Below are positions 24,510 through 33,296 of a stretch of DNA of 64,000 nucleotides, piece by piece. The translations under genes and the position numbers were made by a program. Source of the DNA: Brotaphodocola catenula (GTDB lineage: Bacteria > Bacillota > Clostridia > Lachnospirales > Lachnospiraceae). The notes under the pieces are model-generated. The model saw nothing but the letters and a program-made list of their open reading frames with translations, ran no database searches and was not told the origin of the DNA. The stretch's first letter is position 1. Each line of letters starts with the position of its first letter. The DNA is taken from assembly GCA_020686985.1 (NCBI GenBank), contig JAJEPU010000013.1, positions 1 to 64,000 of the forward strand, written 5' to 3'.

Positions 24510-26636
24510 ATGACAGAAGAATTATTGAATCAGAGAAAAGAGACGATGCTGGCACTGTTAAATGATCCGACGTATGTGCCCATGAAGCTCAAGGAACTTG
24601 CGATGCTTCTGAATCTTTCGAGGGATCAGAGAGACGAACTGCGCGAGGTCATGGAATCGCTTGAGCAGGACGGAAAGGTCATTTTGACAAAGCGCGGAAA
24701 ATATAAGATTCCGTCAGCAGAATTCCTTACTGGTACGTTTTCCGGAACCGCGAAAGGCTTCGGTTTTGTCACAGTTGAGGGTCGCCCGGATGATATTTAC
24801 ATCCCGTATGACAAGGTAAAAGACGCGATGCATGGCGACCGGGTTCAGATTGTTGCAGAGCCGGCGCGCGGAGGACGCAGGGCCGAGGGGACGGTTGTGA
24901 AGGTGCTTGAGCGCGCAAATCAGACACTTGTGGGATATTATCAGAAGAGCAAGAATTTTGGATTTGTGATTCCGGATAACCAGAAGATCGGGGAGGATGT
25001 CTTTATCCCGCAGGGAAAGGATATGGGAGCAGTGACCGGTCACAAGGTCATTGTCAAGCTCACTGATTACGGCGGAGAGAGAAAGAAGCCGGAGGGAGAG
25101 ATCGTTGAGATTATCGGTCATGTAAATGATCCGGGCACTGACATTCTCTCAATCGTCAAGGCATACGGAATTCCGGATGAGTACCCGCAGGAAGTTATGG
25201 AGCAGATTGAGCACATCCCGGATGAGGTGCAGGAGGCGGAGAAAGTCGGAAGAAAAGACATCCGAGACTGGCAGACTGTCACGATCGACGGCGAGGACGC
25301 AAAAGATCTCGATGACGCGATCACGATCAGCAGAGAGGACTTCGGATATCGTCTTGGTGTTCACATTGCGGATGTCAGCCACTATGTCAGAGAGGGAAGC
25401 CCGCTTGACCGTGAGGCATTGAAGCGCGGAACGAGTGTCTACCTCGTGGATCGTGTTGTGCCGATGCTTCCGCACAAGCTCTCCAATGGAATCTGCTCGC
25501 TGAATCAGGGAGTCGATCGTCTTGCGCTGAGTTGTATCATGGATATTGATCCGCACGGAAAAGTACTCAGCCATGAGGTTGCAGAGACGCTGATCCGTGT
25601 CGACAGACGAATGACTTACACCGCAGTCAATGCGATTATCACCGACCGCGATCCGGCTGTGATGGCGGAGTACGACGGTTTTGTGGAGATGTTTGACTGC
25701 ATGAAGGAGCTCGCGGACATTCTGCGCGACAAGCGTTCCCAGCGCGGATCGATCGATTTTGATTTCCCGGAGACGAAGATTCTGCTCGATGAAAAAGGAC
25801 ACCCGACGGAGATCAAACCGTATGAGCGCAATTCTGCAACAAAGATTATTGAGGATTTCATGTTGATGGCGAATGAGACGATTGCGGAGGATTACTACTG
25901 GCAGGAAATTCCGTTTTTGTATCGTACCCATGACAATCCAGATCCGGAGAAGATGAAGCGACTTGGTATTTTCATCAACAATTTCGGTTATTCTCTGCAT
26001 TTGCAGAACGGGGAGGTTCACCCGAAGGAGATCCAGAAACTTCTGACAAAAATCGAAGGAACCGAGGAGGAGGCTCTGATCAGCCGTTTGACACTGCGCT
26101 CGATGAAGCAGGCAAAGTATATGCCGATCAGCGGTGGTCATTTTGGACTTGCAGCGCGCTACTATACGCACTTTACGTCCCCGATTCGCCGTTACCCGGA
26201 TCTCCAGATTCACCGGATTATCAAAGAGAATCTTCACGGAAATTTGACCGGCAAGCGGATCAGCCATTATGACAGCATTCTGACCGAGGTGTCGATCCAG
26301 TGTTCTCAGACGGAGCGCCGTGCGGATGAGGCGGAGCGCGAGGTCGTGAAGATGAAGAAGTGCGAGTATATGTCGAAGCGGGTCGGACAGATTTACGAGG
26401 GCGTGATTTCCGGTGTGACGAACTGGGGATTCTATGTGGAGCTTCCGAATACAGTCGAGGGACTTGTGCGCGTCAGCGATCTCTATGGGGATTACTATCT
26501 GTTCAGTGAGGAGAAGATGGAGCTTCGCGGAGAGCGGAGCGGACGGATCTATCGCCTTGGACAGAAGGTTAAGGTCACGGTATCTGGAACGGATAAACTG
26601 ACGAGAACTGTGGATTTTCTGCCATATTTTGAGTAA
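24510..26636 (+). CDS. rnr: ribonuclease R
   Basis: A 708-residue processive 3'-5' exoribonuclease. An N-terminal helix-turn-helix (MKLKELAMLLNLSRDQRDEL) is followed by cold-shock type OB domains (GTFSGTAKGFGFVTVEGR; NFGFVIPDN), the RNB catalytic domain with DGEDAKDLDDAITI metal-binding aspartates near residue 270, and a C-terminal S1 domain (GQIYEGVISGVTNWGFYVEL). The ATG at 24510 is preferred because a GTG at 24438 lies within the secG terminator hairpin. RNase R degrades structured RNA and clears tmRNA-tagged transcripts with SmpB, whose gene is next. Confidence 0.94.
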   Translation: MTEELLNQRKETMLALLNDPTYVPMKLKELAMLLNLSRDQRDELREVMESLEQDGKVILTKRGKYKIPSAEFLTGTFSGTAKGFGFVTVEGRPDDIYIPYDKVKDAMHGDRVQIVAEPARGGRRAEGTVVKVLERANQTLVGYYQKSKNFGFVIPDNQKIGEDVFIPQGKDMGAVTGHKVIVKLTDYGGERKKPEGEIVEIIGHVNDPGTDILSIVKAYGIPDEYPQEVMEQIEHIPDEVQEAEKVGRKDIRDWQTVTIDGEDAKDLDDAITISREDFGYRLGVHIADVSHYVREGSPLDREALKRGTSVYLVDRVVPMLPHKLSNGICSLNQGVDRLALSCIMDIDPHGKVLSHEVAETLIRVDRRMTYTAVNAIITDRDPAVMAEYDGFVEMFDCMKELADILRDKRSQRGSIDFDFPETKILLDEKGHPTEIKPYERNSATKIIEDFMLMANETIAEDYYWQEIPFLYRTHDNPDPEKMKRLGIFINNFGYSLHLQNGEVHPKEIQKLLTKIEGTEEEALISRLTLRSMKQAKYMPISGGHFGLAARYYTHFTSPIRRYPDLQIHRIIKENLHGNLTGKRISHYDSILTEVSIQCSQTERRADEAEREVVKMKKCEYMSKRVGQIYEGVISGVTNWGFYVELPNTVEGLVRVSDLYGDYYLFSEEKMELRGERSGRIYRLGQKVKVTVSGTDKLTRTVDFLPYFE

Positions 26637-26810
26637 ACAGACAGAAGAGTAGACAAGAGATAGACAGAAATGTAGACAGAATAGTTTGGTTGAGATAGTG
26701 AGCGAGGAATAGTAAGCAGAGATTCGGAACGATTCCGAATATGGGTATGCGGAAATAAGTTGTATGGAAATGAGCATGGAAGAAAAATAAGCGAGGAGGA
26801 GTGAGAAAAA
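26637..26810 (+). other. rnr-smpB spacer with TAGACA direct repeats
   Basis: The first 50 bases hold TAGACA three times at 11 to 12 base spacing, after an initial CAGACAG. The rest is purine-rich on the plus strand and ends in GCGAGGAGGAGTGAG before smpB. No terminator was found, so rnr and smpB may be cotranscribed. Confidence 0.5.
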
Positions 26811-27281
26811 ATGGGTAGCAAAGAGGCATTTAAACTGATTGCGAATAACAAAAAAGCATATCACGATTATTTTATCGATGAGAAATATGAGTGCGGAATC
26901 GAGCTGTTTGGCACGGAGGTCAAGTCGATTCGCATGGGAAAATGTAGCATTAAGGAGGCGTTTGTCCGCATCGACAACCACGGCGAGGTCTATGTCTACG
27001 GCATGCATGTCAATCCGTATGAGAAGGGAAATATTTTCAATAAAGACCCGCTCCGCGCGAGAAAACTTCTGATGCACCGCAAGGAAATCTTGAAACTCGA
27101 GTCCAAGATCAAGGAGAAGGGATATACGCTCGTCCCGCTCCAGGTTTACTTTAAGGGAAGTTTGGTAAAAGTCGAGATCGGTCTTGCGCGAGGAAAGAAA
27201 CTCTATGACAAGCGCGATGATATGGCAAAGAAGGATATGCGCCGAGAGGTTGAGAGGGATTATAAGCAGAAGTTGCGCTAA
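26811..27281 (+). CDS. smpB: SsrA-binding protein SmpB
   Basis: A 156-residue SmpB, the tmRNA partner that brings it to stalled ribosomes. [29 protein letters not shown] near the N-terminus is the core of the OB fold that binds the tRNA-like domain, and the basic C-terminal tail ([21 protein letters not shown]) is the segment that enters the empty decoding site. The ATG at 26811 follows GAGGAGGAG. The tmRNA gene itself is 3.1 kb away on the other strand. Confidence 0.96.
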   Translation: MGSKEAFKLIANNKKAYHDYFIDEKYECGIELFGTEVKSIRMGKCSIKEAFVRIDNHGEVYVYGMHVNPYEKGNIFNKDPLRARKLLMHRKEILKLESKIKEKGYTLVPLQVYFKGSLVKVEIGLARGKKLYDKRDDMAKKDMRREVERDYKQKLR

Positions 27282-27507
27282 GGAATTTTTGCAAACTCGT
27301 TCGCACTCCGGGTTCAGCCAACGGAAGAGCCACTGGCGCTTTGCATTTTTGTGGAGCGTATAACTCAGAAGGGGATTGTCTCCCCTACTGAGAAAATTTG
27401 CGATACCCATATATCATATAGAGGCGGGGACATTCACTTTGAGTTATGCGATCATGGCGGTTATATCTGACATAGAAGACAGATATGTCAAAAACGAAAA
27501 AGAGGCA
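27282..27507 (+). other. smpB-ilvE intergenic region
   Basis: A GC-richer stretch with a small hairpin in which AGGGGA pairs with TCCCCT, enclosed by CTCAG/CTGAG (27364-27396). GTATAACTCAGA at 27359-27370 matches the start of the 28-base repeats at 7032 and 53061, and an inverted related word TTTGAGTTATGC lies near 27439. A 65-codon frame at 27376-27573 has no ribosome binding site and overlaps the promoter, so it is not called. Confidence 0.35.
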
Positions 27508-27536
27508 TTGATTTTGACGGATAATGGGGCTATAAT
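27508..27536 (+). promoter_or_regulatory. promoter of ilvE
   Basis: TTGATT at 27508-27513 and a perfect TATAAT at 27531-27536 with a 17-base spacer. Transcription would start near 27543 and give a leader of about 200 bases. Confidence 0.7.
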
Positions 27537-27590
27537 AACTTTATCGTTCAGACAGAAAATAAAATTGGGCTGAATTAAAAAAGAAAAGGG

Positions 27591-27628
27591 TAGCGGTTCA
27601 GTAAGCTTGTAGACTGACTGAACCGCTA
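27591..27628. promoter_or_regulatory. 12-base perfect hairpin in the ilvE leader
   Basis: TAGCGGTTCAGT (27591-27602) pairs perfectly with ACTGAACCGCTA (27617-27628). A-rich DNA follows on the plus strand, so it is not a terminator for ilvE; read on the minus strand it is followed by a T-rich stretch. No T-box consensus is visible. It may be a leader structure controlling ilvE. Confidence 0.5.
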
Positions 27629-27740
27629 TGAAAAAAGAATGTGTGTCTGCCGGGGAATGGTGCGGAGCGTGCTTTGGGTATCGTTTCGTATTTTCAGAGA
27701 TTTTTCGGTAAGATGCGGATACCGAATGGAGGAAAGATTT

Positions 27741-28766
27741 ATGGCTAAGAAAGATCTTGACTGGGGTAATATCGGTTTTGCATATCATGTTACCGACAAA
27801 CGTTACGTAGCAAATTATAAGGATGGAAAGTGGGACGAGGGTGGTCTGACTTCCGATCCGAATGTCGTAATCAATGAGTGTGCAGGCATTCTTCAGTATT
27901 GCCAGGAGTGTTTTGAGGGTCTGAAGGCTTACACTACCGAGGATGGAAGCATTGTTACTTTCCGCCCGGACTTAAACGCAGAGCGTATGATGGATTCTGC
28001 AAGCCGTCTGGAGATGCCGGTATTCCCGAAGGAGCGTTTCCTTGAGGCACTTGATGAGGTTGTAAAGGCAAATGCAGATTGGGTTCCGCCGTATGGCAGT
28101 GGTGCGACTCTTTACGTTCGTCCATACATGTTCGCATCAGGCCCGGTTATTGGTGTAAAGCCGTCTAGCGAGTATCAGTTCCGTATTCTGGTAACTCCGG
28201 TTGGACCGTACTTCAAGGGCGGTGCAAAGCCGTTAACTCTGTGTGTAAGTGATTTCGACCGTGCTGCACCTTGCGGAACCGGTCATGTAAAGGCTGGTTT
28301 GAACTACGCAATGAGTCTGCATGCAAATGTAACTGCTCATGCAAACGGATTCGATGAGAACATGTTCCTTGATCCGGCAACCAGAACCTACGTTGAGGAG
28401 ACCGGTGGTGCAAACTTCCTGTTTGTAACAAAGGATGGCGAGGTTGTCACCCCGAAGTCTAATTCCATTCTGCCGTCTATCACCAGACGTTCCCTGCTCT
28501 ATGTAGCAGAGCACTACCTTGGTTTGAAGGCAACTGAGCGTCCGGTTAAGTTAGAGGAACTGAAGGACTTCGCAGAGTGTGGTCTGTGCGGTACCGCAGC
28601 AGTGATCTCTCCGGTTGGCAAGATCGTGAACCACGGCGAGGAGATCTGCTTCCCGAGTGGAATGGAGAAGATGGGACCGGTTATCCAGAAGCTGTATGAC
28701 ACCCTGACTGGTATCCAGATGGGTAGAATCGAAGCTCCGGAAGGCTGGATTCGCAAAATTCAGTAA
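27741..28766 (+). CDS. ilvE: branched-chain amino acid aminotransferase
   Basis: A 341-residue fold-type IV PLP aminotransferase that swaps amino groups between valine, leucine or isoleucine and 2-oxoglutarate. QECFEGLKAYTTEDGSIVTFRPDLNAERM, TLYVRPYMFASGP, the lysine-bearing GHVKAGLNYAMSL and the late CGTAAVISPVG are characteristic. Length fits the longer BCAT type. The ATG at 27741 follows GGAGGAAAGATTT; an upstream extension of the frame reads into non-conserved sequence. It is monocistronic, with its own promoter and terminator. Confidence 0.95.
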   Translation: MAKKDLDWGNIGFAYHVTDKRYVANYKDGKWDEGGLTSDPNVVINECAGILQYCQECFEGLKAYTTEDGSIVTFRPDLNAERMMDSASRLEMPVFPKERFLEALDEVVKANADWVPPYGSGATLYVRPYMFASGPVIGVKPSSEYQFRILVTPVGPYFKGGAKPLTLCVSDFDRAAPCGTGHVKAGLNYAMSLHANVTAHANGFDENMFLDPATRTYVEETGGANFLFVTKDGEVVTPKSNSILPSITRRSLLYVAEHYLGLKATERPVKLEELKDFAECGLCGTAAVISPVGKIVNHGEEICFPSGMEKMGPVIQKLYDTLTGIQMGRIEAPEGWIRKIQ

Positions 28767-28848
28767 GAATAATCAGAATTTAATTTGAGACGATGATGTG
28801 AGACAAATTTTGAGGAAAAACAATTTCACAAAAAGTTTCAGAGAGAAG

Positions 28849-28889
28849 AGCAGGCAGAGATCCGAGATGGGTTTCTGCCTGCTTTTTTG
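28849..28889 (+). terminator. intrinsic terminator after ilvE
   Basis: AGCAGGCAGA (28849-28858) pairs with TCTGCCTGCT (28874-28883), followed by a run of T. Confidence 0.9.
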
Positions 28890-28940
28890 TTTTATAGGAA
28901 ATTGTTCTTTTTGTTTTTGGTTGTCGACTTCGAGGAAAAG

Positions 28941-29534
28941 TTATTTCCGGAAAAAATGAAAATCACAGCAATCTCCACCATAGCCTAAGGTTTTTGTCCG
29001 CGAAAATCCCAGCTTTTTCAAATTGCCGTAGGTCACGTTGTCGACATCACAGAACAGATGGCACAGGTTTGCACAGCTGTTTTCGACGCAGGCCGTGTGC
29101 CAGAGGCATTTTGTGATCGTAAAATCAAAGAAATCTCTGCCGTGATTCAATTTGCTTTCATGCAGATCACTTTTTCGCATAATTTTCAGGGCAATCGTGC
29201 TGTAAAGCCAGTAAAATCCGGGGATGAGTTCCATTTTTATCATGGTGGAATGTTTTTGTCTCGCGACAATCTCAAGCATATAAGTTCGCATATAGCTGTA
29301 TATATGCTCCTCTGAGAGGTCTTCTTTTGCGAGAACCTGATACAGTGCAATGCGGGGAAGGATGGTTTGCGTGAGAGTTTTCATCTGATTTTTTGACTTG
29401 TTTTTTGTGTCGTTTATCAGCTTGTCCAGCGCCTGCGTCTGCTTTTTAAATAATGCCTTGCCTGCATGTTCTCCAAATTCTTCAACTAAAAATAGACGTA
29501 TTTGTTTTTGCTGTTTTATCTGTCTTACTTTCAT
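28941..29534 (-). CDS. L-2-amino-thiazoline-4-carboxylic acid hydrolase family protein
   Basis: A 197-residue cytosolic protein of the ATC-hydrolase family, named for a Pseudomonas enzyme that opens aminothiazoline carboxylate during cysteine synthesis. The C-terminal GGDCCDFHFFRK and the CLWHTACVENSCANLCHLFCDVDN region, rich in Cys and His, are the family hallmarks. Clostridial members are often annotated this way but the true substrate is rarely known. Start follows AAAAGGTGG. Confidence 0.75.
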   Translation of the reverse strand: MKVRQIKQQKQIRLFLVEEFGEHAGKALFKKQTQALDKLINDTKNKSKNQMKTLTQTILPRIALYQVLAKEDLSEEHIYSYMRTYMLEIVARQKHSTMIKMELIPGFYWLYSTIALKIMRKSDLHESKLNHGRDFFDFTITKCLWHTACVENSCANLCHLFCDVDNVTYGNLKKLGFSRTKTLGYGGDCCDFHFFRK

Positions 29535-29729
29535 TGAAATGCCACCTTTTTGAAAAGTCCGAATGCTCAGTCATTTCTTTAATTTTTTGTGTGTAGTTAT
29601 AGCATTTGTTTTTTTATCCTACCGAAATTTCACAACATCCGCAAATGCTTTTCTCGGTCTCGGATTCAGTGAATCATTTGGATAAGAATGAGCGAGGATT
29701 CACGTTTAAATTTTGGCTTGCAGAGTCAA

Positions 29730-30191
29730 TTAGTAAATCTGATGCTCCATCTTTGCGTAATCCTTAAATAACTCTTTGCAGGCATCGCGCTCAAGTTCCT
29801 CGCCGTAGTTTCCGTCTTTATCGTCGTTCCATTTCTCATAGAAGACTTCATCGCGGAAACCGATTTGGTCGGTGTCGTTGATTGTGCATCCGTAGTAAAC
29901 TTTGTCGATGTTTGCCCAGAGGATTGCGCCTTTGCACATCGGACATGGGGCAGCGGTTGTGTAGAGAACAGCTCCTGACAGATCGTGGGAGCCAAGATTG
30001 CGGGATGCATCCCGAATTGCTTCCATTTCGCCGTGGCAGGTGGCGTCGTGGTTGAGGAGAACGCGGTTGTGACCTCTGCCTATGATTTTTCCGTCTTTTG
30101 CGATCACACATCCAAACGGACCGCCGTGTCTCTTCTGAATTCCTTCGTATGCTTCCTCAATTGCAAGTTTCATAAATTCGTTATGGTTCAT
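29730..30191 (-). CDS. nucleoside/guanine deaminase
   Basis: A 153-residue zinc deaminase of the cytidine deaminase-like fold, closest in layout to guanine deaminase GuaD. The zinc site is CHGEMEAI near residue 53 and PCPMCKGAI near residue 83, with the proton-shuttling Glu in HGE. GGPFGCVIAKDGKIIGRGHNRV is the typical N-terminal part. It would convert guanine to xanthine, or act on a related base. The start follows GGAGGAAAC. The C-terminus diverges from Bacillus GuaD, so the exact base is uncertain. Confidence 0.85.
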   Translation of the reverse strand: MNHNEFMKLAIEEAYEGIQKRHGGPFGCVIAKDGKIIGRGHNRVLLNHDATCHGEMEAIRDASRNLGSHDLSGAVLYTTAAPCPMCKGAILWANIDKVYYGCTINDTDQIGFRDEVFYEKWNDDKDGNYGEELERDACKELFKDYAKMEHQIY

Positions 30192-30308
30192 AAAAGTTTC
30201 CTCCTGTATATATAAAATTTTCGTTATTAGCTCAGTTTCTAAGTTTTTGTTGACGCTTGGAGAAGTTTGGTGCGTGATTTGAGTTAATTTACTGATGGTT
30301 TCTCAAAA

Positions 30309-30356
30309 AAATAACGATACTGTACCTTGTGTTACTCACATACAGTATCGTTATTT
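30309..30356 (-). terminator. intrinsic terminator of the tmRNA gene
   Basis: A perfect 16-base stem (30309-30324 with 30341-30356) with a 16-base loop; on the minus strand a run of T (TTTTTTGAGA) follows. It lies 26 bases past the 3' end of the tmRNA. Confidence 0.92.
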
Positions 30357-30382
30357 CATAAAATCATTCTGTCCAAGATAAA

Positions 30383-30719
30383 TGGACCTGAGGGGAATCG
30401 AACCCCTGTCCGAAAATCAATTCCCTGTTCTTCTACTATCATAGCCGGTTATTTGACATTCCCTCCGCCACACGAAAACAGGCACCCTTGTGGCTTCAGT
30501 AGCTTCATGATACGCCCATACACGCAAAGCTTAATGTATGTCGTTTCTCACATAGTCGATGCCAGATTCTTAATGTGTGAGTGCACTAAGGCTGACAGCA
30601 GCACTTAGGCTGCGTATGCTAAATTATCTTCAGCGTTTAATTTTAATTTTGCCATTTAACGCATCGCATGCGGATAGCTTCACCAGCTGCATGATCCCCG
30701 TCGAAACCAGTACAAGCCC
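30383..30719 (-). ncRNA. ssrA: transfer-messenger RNA
   Basis: The 5' end GGGCTTG pairs along seven positions (two G-U) with CAGGTCC at the 3' end, forming the tRNA-like acceptor stem. The 3' T arm (GGGGTTCGATTCCCC) and the 5' TTTCGACGGGG of the D-loop region are conserved tmRNA sequences. The tag reading frame lies at 30605-30652 (minus) and encodes AKLKLNAEDNLAYAA then TAA. The 3' CCA is not encoded (ATTT follows), so it must be added. Ends were set by pairing; the primary transcript starts about 25 to 30 bases earlier. The repeat copy C sits just upstream of its promoter. Confidence 0.95.
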
Positions 30720-30751
30720 TGACTGGTCCGCAGTATCTCAGCGGTAGATTT

Positions 30752-30780
30752 ATTCTATCACTGAAGATTCAGATTGTCAA
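30752..30780 (-). promoter_or_regulatory. promoter of ssrA
   Basis: On the minus strand a perfect TTGACA (30780-30775) is followed after 17 bases by TAGAAT (30757-30752). The start near 30745 gives a short 5' extension that RNase P would remove. Confidence 0.85.
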
Positions 30781-30820
30781 GGATAGAGATTTTGCGGGAA
30801 AATTTGTAATGACTCTTCGG

Positions 30821-30953
30821 GTTACTGTACACGGGTAGGCATTTTCTGAACTGAAAATGCCGTATGATACAGTGGTGGTAGCAGATTTTGCCGATTTGGA
30901 ATGCGAAGCATCGGCAAAATCCGTTGCTGTTTGCGCAATGCGTGAACAGTAAC
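30821..30953 (+). repeat. MITE-like dispersed repeat, copy C, with direct repeats at its ends
   Basis: A 133-base element between ssrA and the radical SAM gene. Its ends are inverted: GTTACTGT (30821-30828) and ACAGTAAC (30946-30953). It is flanked by the perfect 8-base direct repeat CTCTTCGG (30813-30820 and 30954-30961), as expected for target-site duplication. Inside are three hairpins: GGCATTTTC/GAAAATGCC, GATTTTGCCGAT/ATCGGCAAAATC and GTTGCTGTT/AACAGTAAC. No reading frame is present. Confidence 0.85.
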
Positions 30954-31110
30954 CTCTTCGGGTAATGCATGAACGGTAAATTTGTATGATTTTGATGATC
31001 TTCCTCTTGTATAAATCTGGAAAATCGATTATAATAAAAACAGAACAAACGTTCGTGGAGATAGATAACGATAAAATAGAGTTTATAGGGAAAAGTGAGA
31101 AGAACGAGCG

Positions 31111-32901
31111 ATGAAAATTCTTTTGACGGCGATCAATGCCAAATACATTCATTCTAATCTTGGAATTTACAGTTTGAAAGCATACGGGGAGAAGATTCTT
31201 AGGGAACAGTTTGGTGACTCAAATCGTGAGGAGCTTTCAGATCGAATGGTACAGATTGAGCTGGCGGAATACACGATCAACCAGCCGATCGGGCAGATTT
31301 TGCAGGATCTTTACCGAAGAAAGCCAGACATTATCGGATTTTCCTGCTATATCTGGAATATTGCCTATGTGAGAGAACTTTTGGCGGATGTGAAGAAGGT
31401 TCTCCCGGATGTGCAGATCTGGATGGGTGGTCCGGAGGTTTCCTATGATGTGAGCAAGACACTACAAGAGAATCCAGTGGTGGATCTCGTGATGAAAGGA
31501 GAGGGGGAAGAGACGTTTGCACAGTTGCTCGAAAACTGTGTGAGAGCGGGCGGAGATCCTAAAAACTGGAAGGAGATTGTCGGTTTGGCATACCGGAGTC
31601 CGGACGGTACAGGCGTGATAGAGACGGGAATCCGCCCTTATATGGATATGAGCCAGATTCCGTTTCCCTATGAGTGTGTGGACACAAAAGAGTTGGAGCA
31701 TCGCATCATTTATTATGAGAGCAGTCGCGGTTGCCCGTTTTCCTGTGCATACTGTTTGTCTTCGATTGACAAGAGAGTGCGGTTTCGCGGACTTGACCTT
31801 GTGAAGAAGGAGCTGGCGTGGTTTCTTGAGGCAAAGGTTCCACAGGTCAAGTTTGTGGATCGAACGTTCAACTGTCGGAAAGATCATGCGATGGAGATCT
31901 GGCGGTTTATCCGGGATCAGGACAATGGGATCACGAACTTTCATTTTGAGATAGCAGCGGATCTTCTCGATGATGAGGAACTTGAGCTCTTGTCAACGAT
32001 GCGCCCGGGACTTGTTCAGCTTGAGATCGGAGTTCAGTCGACAAACGAGAGAACGCTTGAGGCGATTCACAGAAAGACGGACATTGATCAGATTCGGGAG
32101 ATGACGGCGAGAATCAACAGCTGGGGACGGATTCACCAGCACCTTGATCTGATTGCGGGATTGCCGTGGGAGAATTTGGAAAGTTTCCGTCATTCATTTG
32201 ATGATGTCTACCGGATGGAGCCAGAACAGCTTCAGCTTGGATTCCTGAAGGTGCTGAAGGGTTCCTGTATGGAGAAGATGACGCAGGAGTGTGGTCTTCA
32301 GTATGCCTCCGCTCCGCCGTATGAGGTTCTGTCAACACGCTGGCTTCCGTATAGAGACGTGCTTGTGTTAAAGCAGATTGAGGAGATGGTCGAAGTCTAC
32401 TACAACAGTCGCCAGTTCTGTTTGACACTCGGAGAACTCGAGAAAGCGTATGATTCACCGTATGAGATGTTTGAAGTGCTCGCAGATTATTATGAGAAGA
32501 ATCATTTGTTTGAGGTAAACCACAGCCGAATGGCGCGCTATGAGATTTTGTGGGAATTGTTGACAGAGCTGTTTCCGAAGAAGCGGGAGGTATTTCGGGA
32601 TCTCCTGATGTGTGATCTTTATCTGAGAGAGAACATCAAGAGTCGTCCATCGTTTGCTCCCGACCCTGGAGAGTGGAAGGAGGAGACGAGAAGATTTTTC
32701 CGAAAGGAAGAGCAAAGTCCGCATTATTTGAAGCATTATGAGGGATATGATTCGAGACAGATGGCAAGAATGGCACATTTGGAGCGTTTGAGCAATGGAA
32801 CTTATCGATTGTTTGATTATAAAAGAAGAGATCCTTTGAGCAGAAATGCAGGAATGATCGAGATTTCACAGATTTCAAACGAGGAACTCACCGCATTATA
32901 G
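31111..32901 (+). CDS. B12-binding domain radical SAM protein with DUF4080
   Basis: A 596-residue protein. Residues 1-140 form a cobalamin-binding-type domain (INAKYIHSNLGIYSLKAY; IIGFSCYIWNIAYVRELL; QIWMGGPEVS). The radical SAM cluster motif is C208-PFS-C212-AY-C215 within ESSRGCPFSCAYCLSS, followed by the barrel (KFVDRTFNC; LQLEIGVQSTNERTLEAI). The C-terminal about 180 residues are DUF4080. A DxHxxGxxxH cobalamin lysine-off motif is not obvious, so B12 binding is uncertain. Substrate unknown; the family is common in anaerobic Firmicutes. The start at 31111 follows a weak site. Confidence 0.85.
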   Translation: MKILLTAINAKYIHSNLGIYSLKAYGEKILREQFGDSNREELSDRMVQIELAEYTINQPIGQILQDLYRRKPDIIGFSCYIWNIAYVRELLADVKKVLPDVQIWMGGPEVSYDVSKTLQENPVVDLVMKGEGEETFAQLLENCVRAGGDPKNWKEIVGLAYRSPDGTGVIETGIRPYMDMSQIPFPYECVDTKELEHRIIYYESSRGCPFSCAYCLSSIDKRVRFRGLDLVKKELAWFLEAKVPQVKFVDRTFNCRKDHAMEIWRFIRDQDNGITNFHFEIAADLLDDEELELLSTMRPGLVQLEIGVQSTNERTLEAIHRKTDIDQIREMTARINSWGRIHQHLDLIAGLPWENLESFRHSFDDVYRMEPEQLQLGFLKVLKGSCMEKMTQECGLQYASAPPYEVLSTRWLPYRDVLVLKQIEEMVEVYYNSRQFCLTLGELEKAYDSPYEMFEVLADYYEKNHLFEVNHSRMARYEILWELLTELFPKKREVFRDLLMCDLYLRENIKSRPSFAPDPGEWKEETRRFFRKEEQSPHYLKHYEGYDSRQMARMAHLERLSNGTYRLFDYKRRDPLSRNAGMIEISQISNEELTAL

Positions 32902-32990
32902 CATACAGGAAGTAGAAATTCCCAGGAGAAGAGACAGATAACTTTCTGTATGTGACATCTCTTCTTATGGAAAGAAAAGGAGGATATGCG

Positions 32991-33296
32991 ATGAAGAGAG
33001 AGCACAGTGGCGAAATAGGCAGGAGAATGTATCCGGTTATGCAGAGATTTCGGGAGCGGGCAAGGGCAGAGTTTGTTCTGTTACAGCCGAAACTCAGAGA
33101 GGAGATGGAGGAGGCTGCCAAGGCGAGCGATCACTATGCGCAACTGAGATTGGAGCTTGACCAGAGACATTGCATCGATGAGATGATTGAGAAGATCACG
33201 TCAGCATATGAGTGCGAATTGAACTGGACTTACATGGCGGGAATTCTGGACTGTCTGCGCTTTTTGGAGGAGACGGATGGCGGAGATTTTATTTGA
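32991..33296 (+). CDS. small conserved-looking hypothetical protein
   Basis: A 101-residue, charged and probably all-helical protein not recognised as a known family. The start at 32991 follows AAAGGAGGATATGCG, a strong site. It follows the radical SAM gene by 90 bases in the same direction and may be cotranscribed. Residues 20-75 (FRERARAEFVLLQPKLREEM onward) could form a coiled coil. Confidence 0.6.
   Translation: MKREHSGEIGRRMYPVMQRFRERARAEFVLLQPKLREEMEEAAKASDHYAQLRLELDQRHCIDEMIEKITSAYECELNWTYMAGILDCLRFLEETDGGDFI

Noticed and set aside
25149-27410. Very long minus-strand open frame (753 codons) opposite rnr and smpB
   Set aside because: It is the mirror of the codon pattern of two well-recognised plus-strand genes, has no family features and no ribosome site.
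27376-27573. 65-codon frame between smpB and ilvE
   Set aside because: It lacks a ribosome site and overlaps the ilvE promoter.
27543-27740. T-box leader before ilvE
   Set aside because: No T-box consensus or antiterminator/terminator pair; the one hairpin is followed by A, not T.
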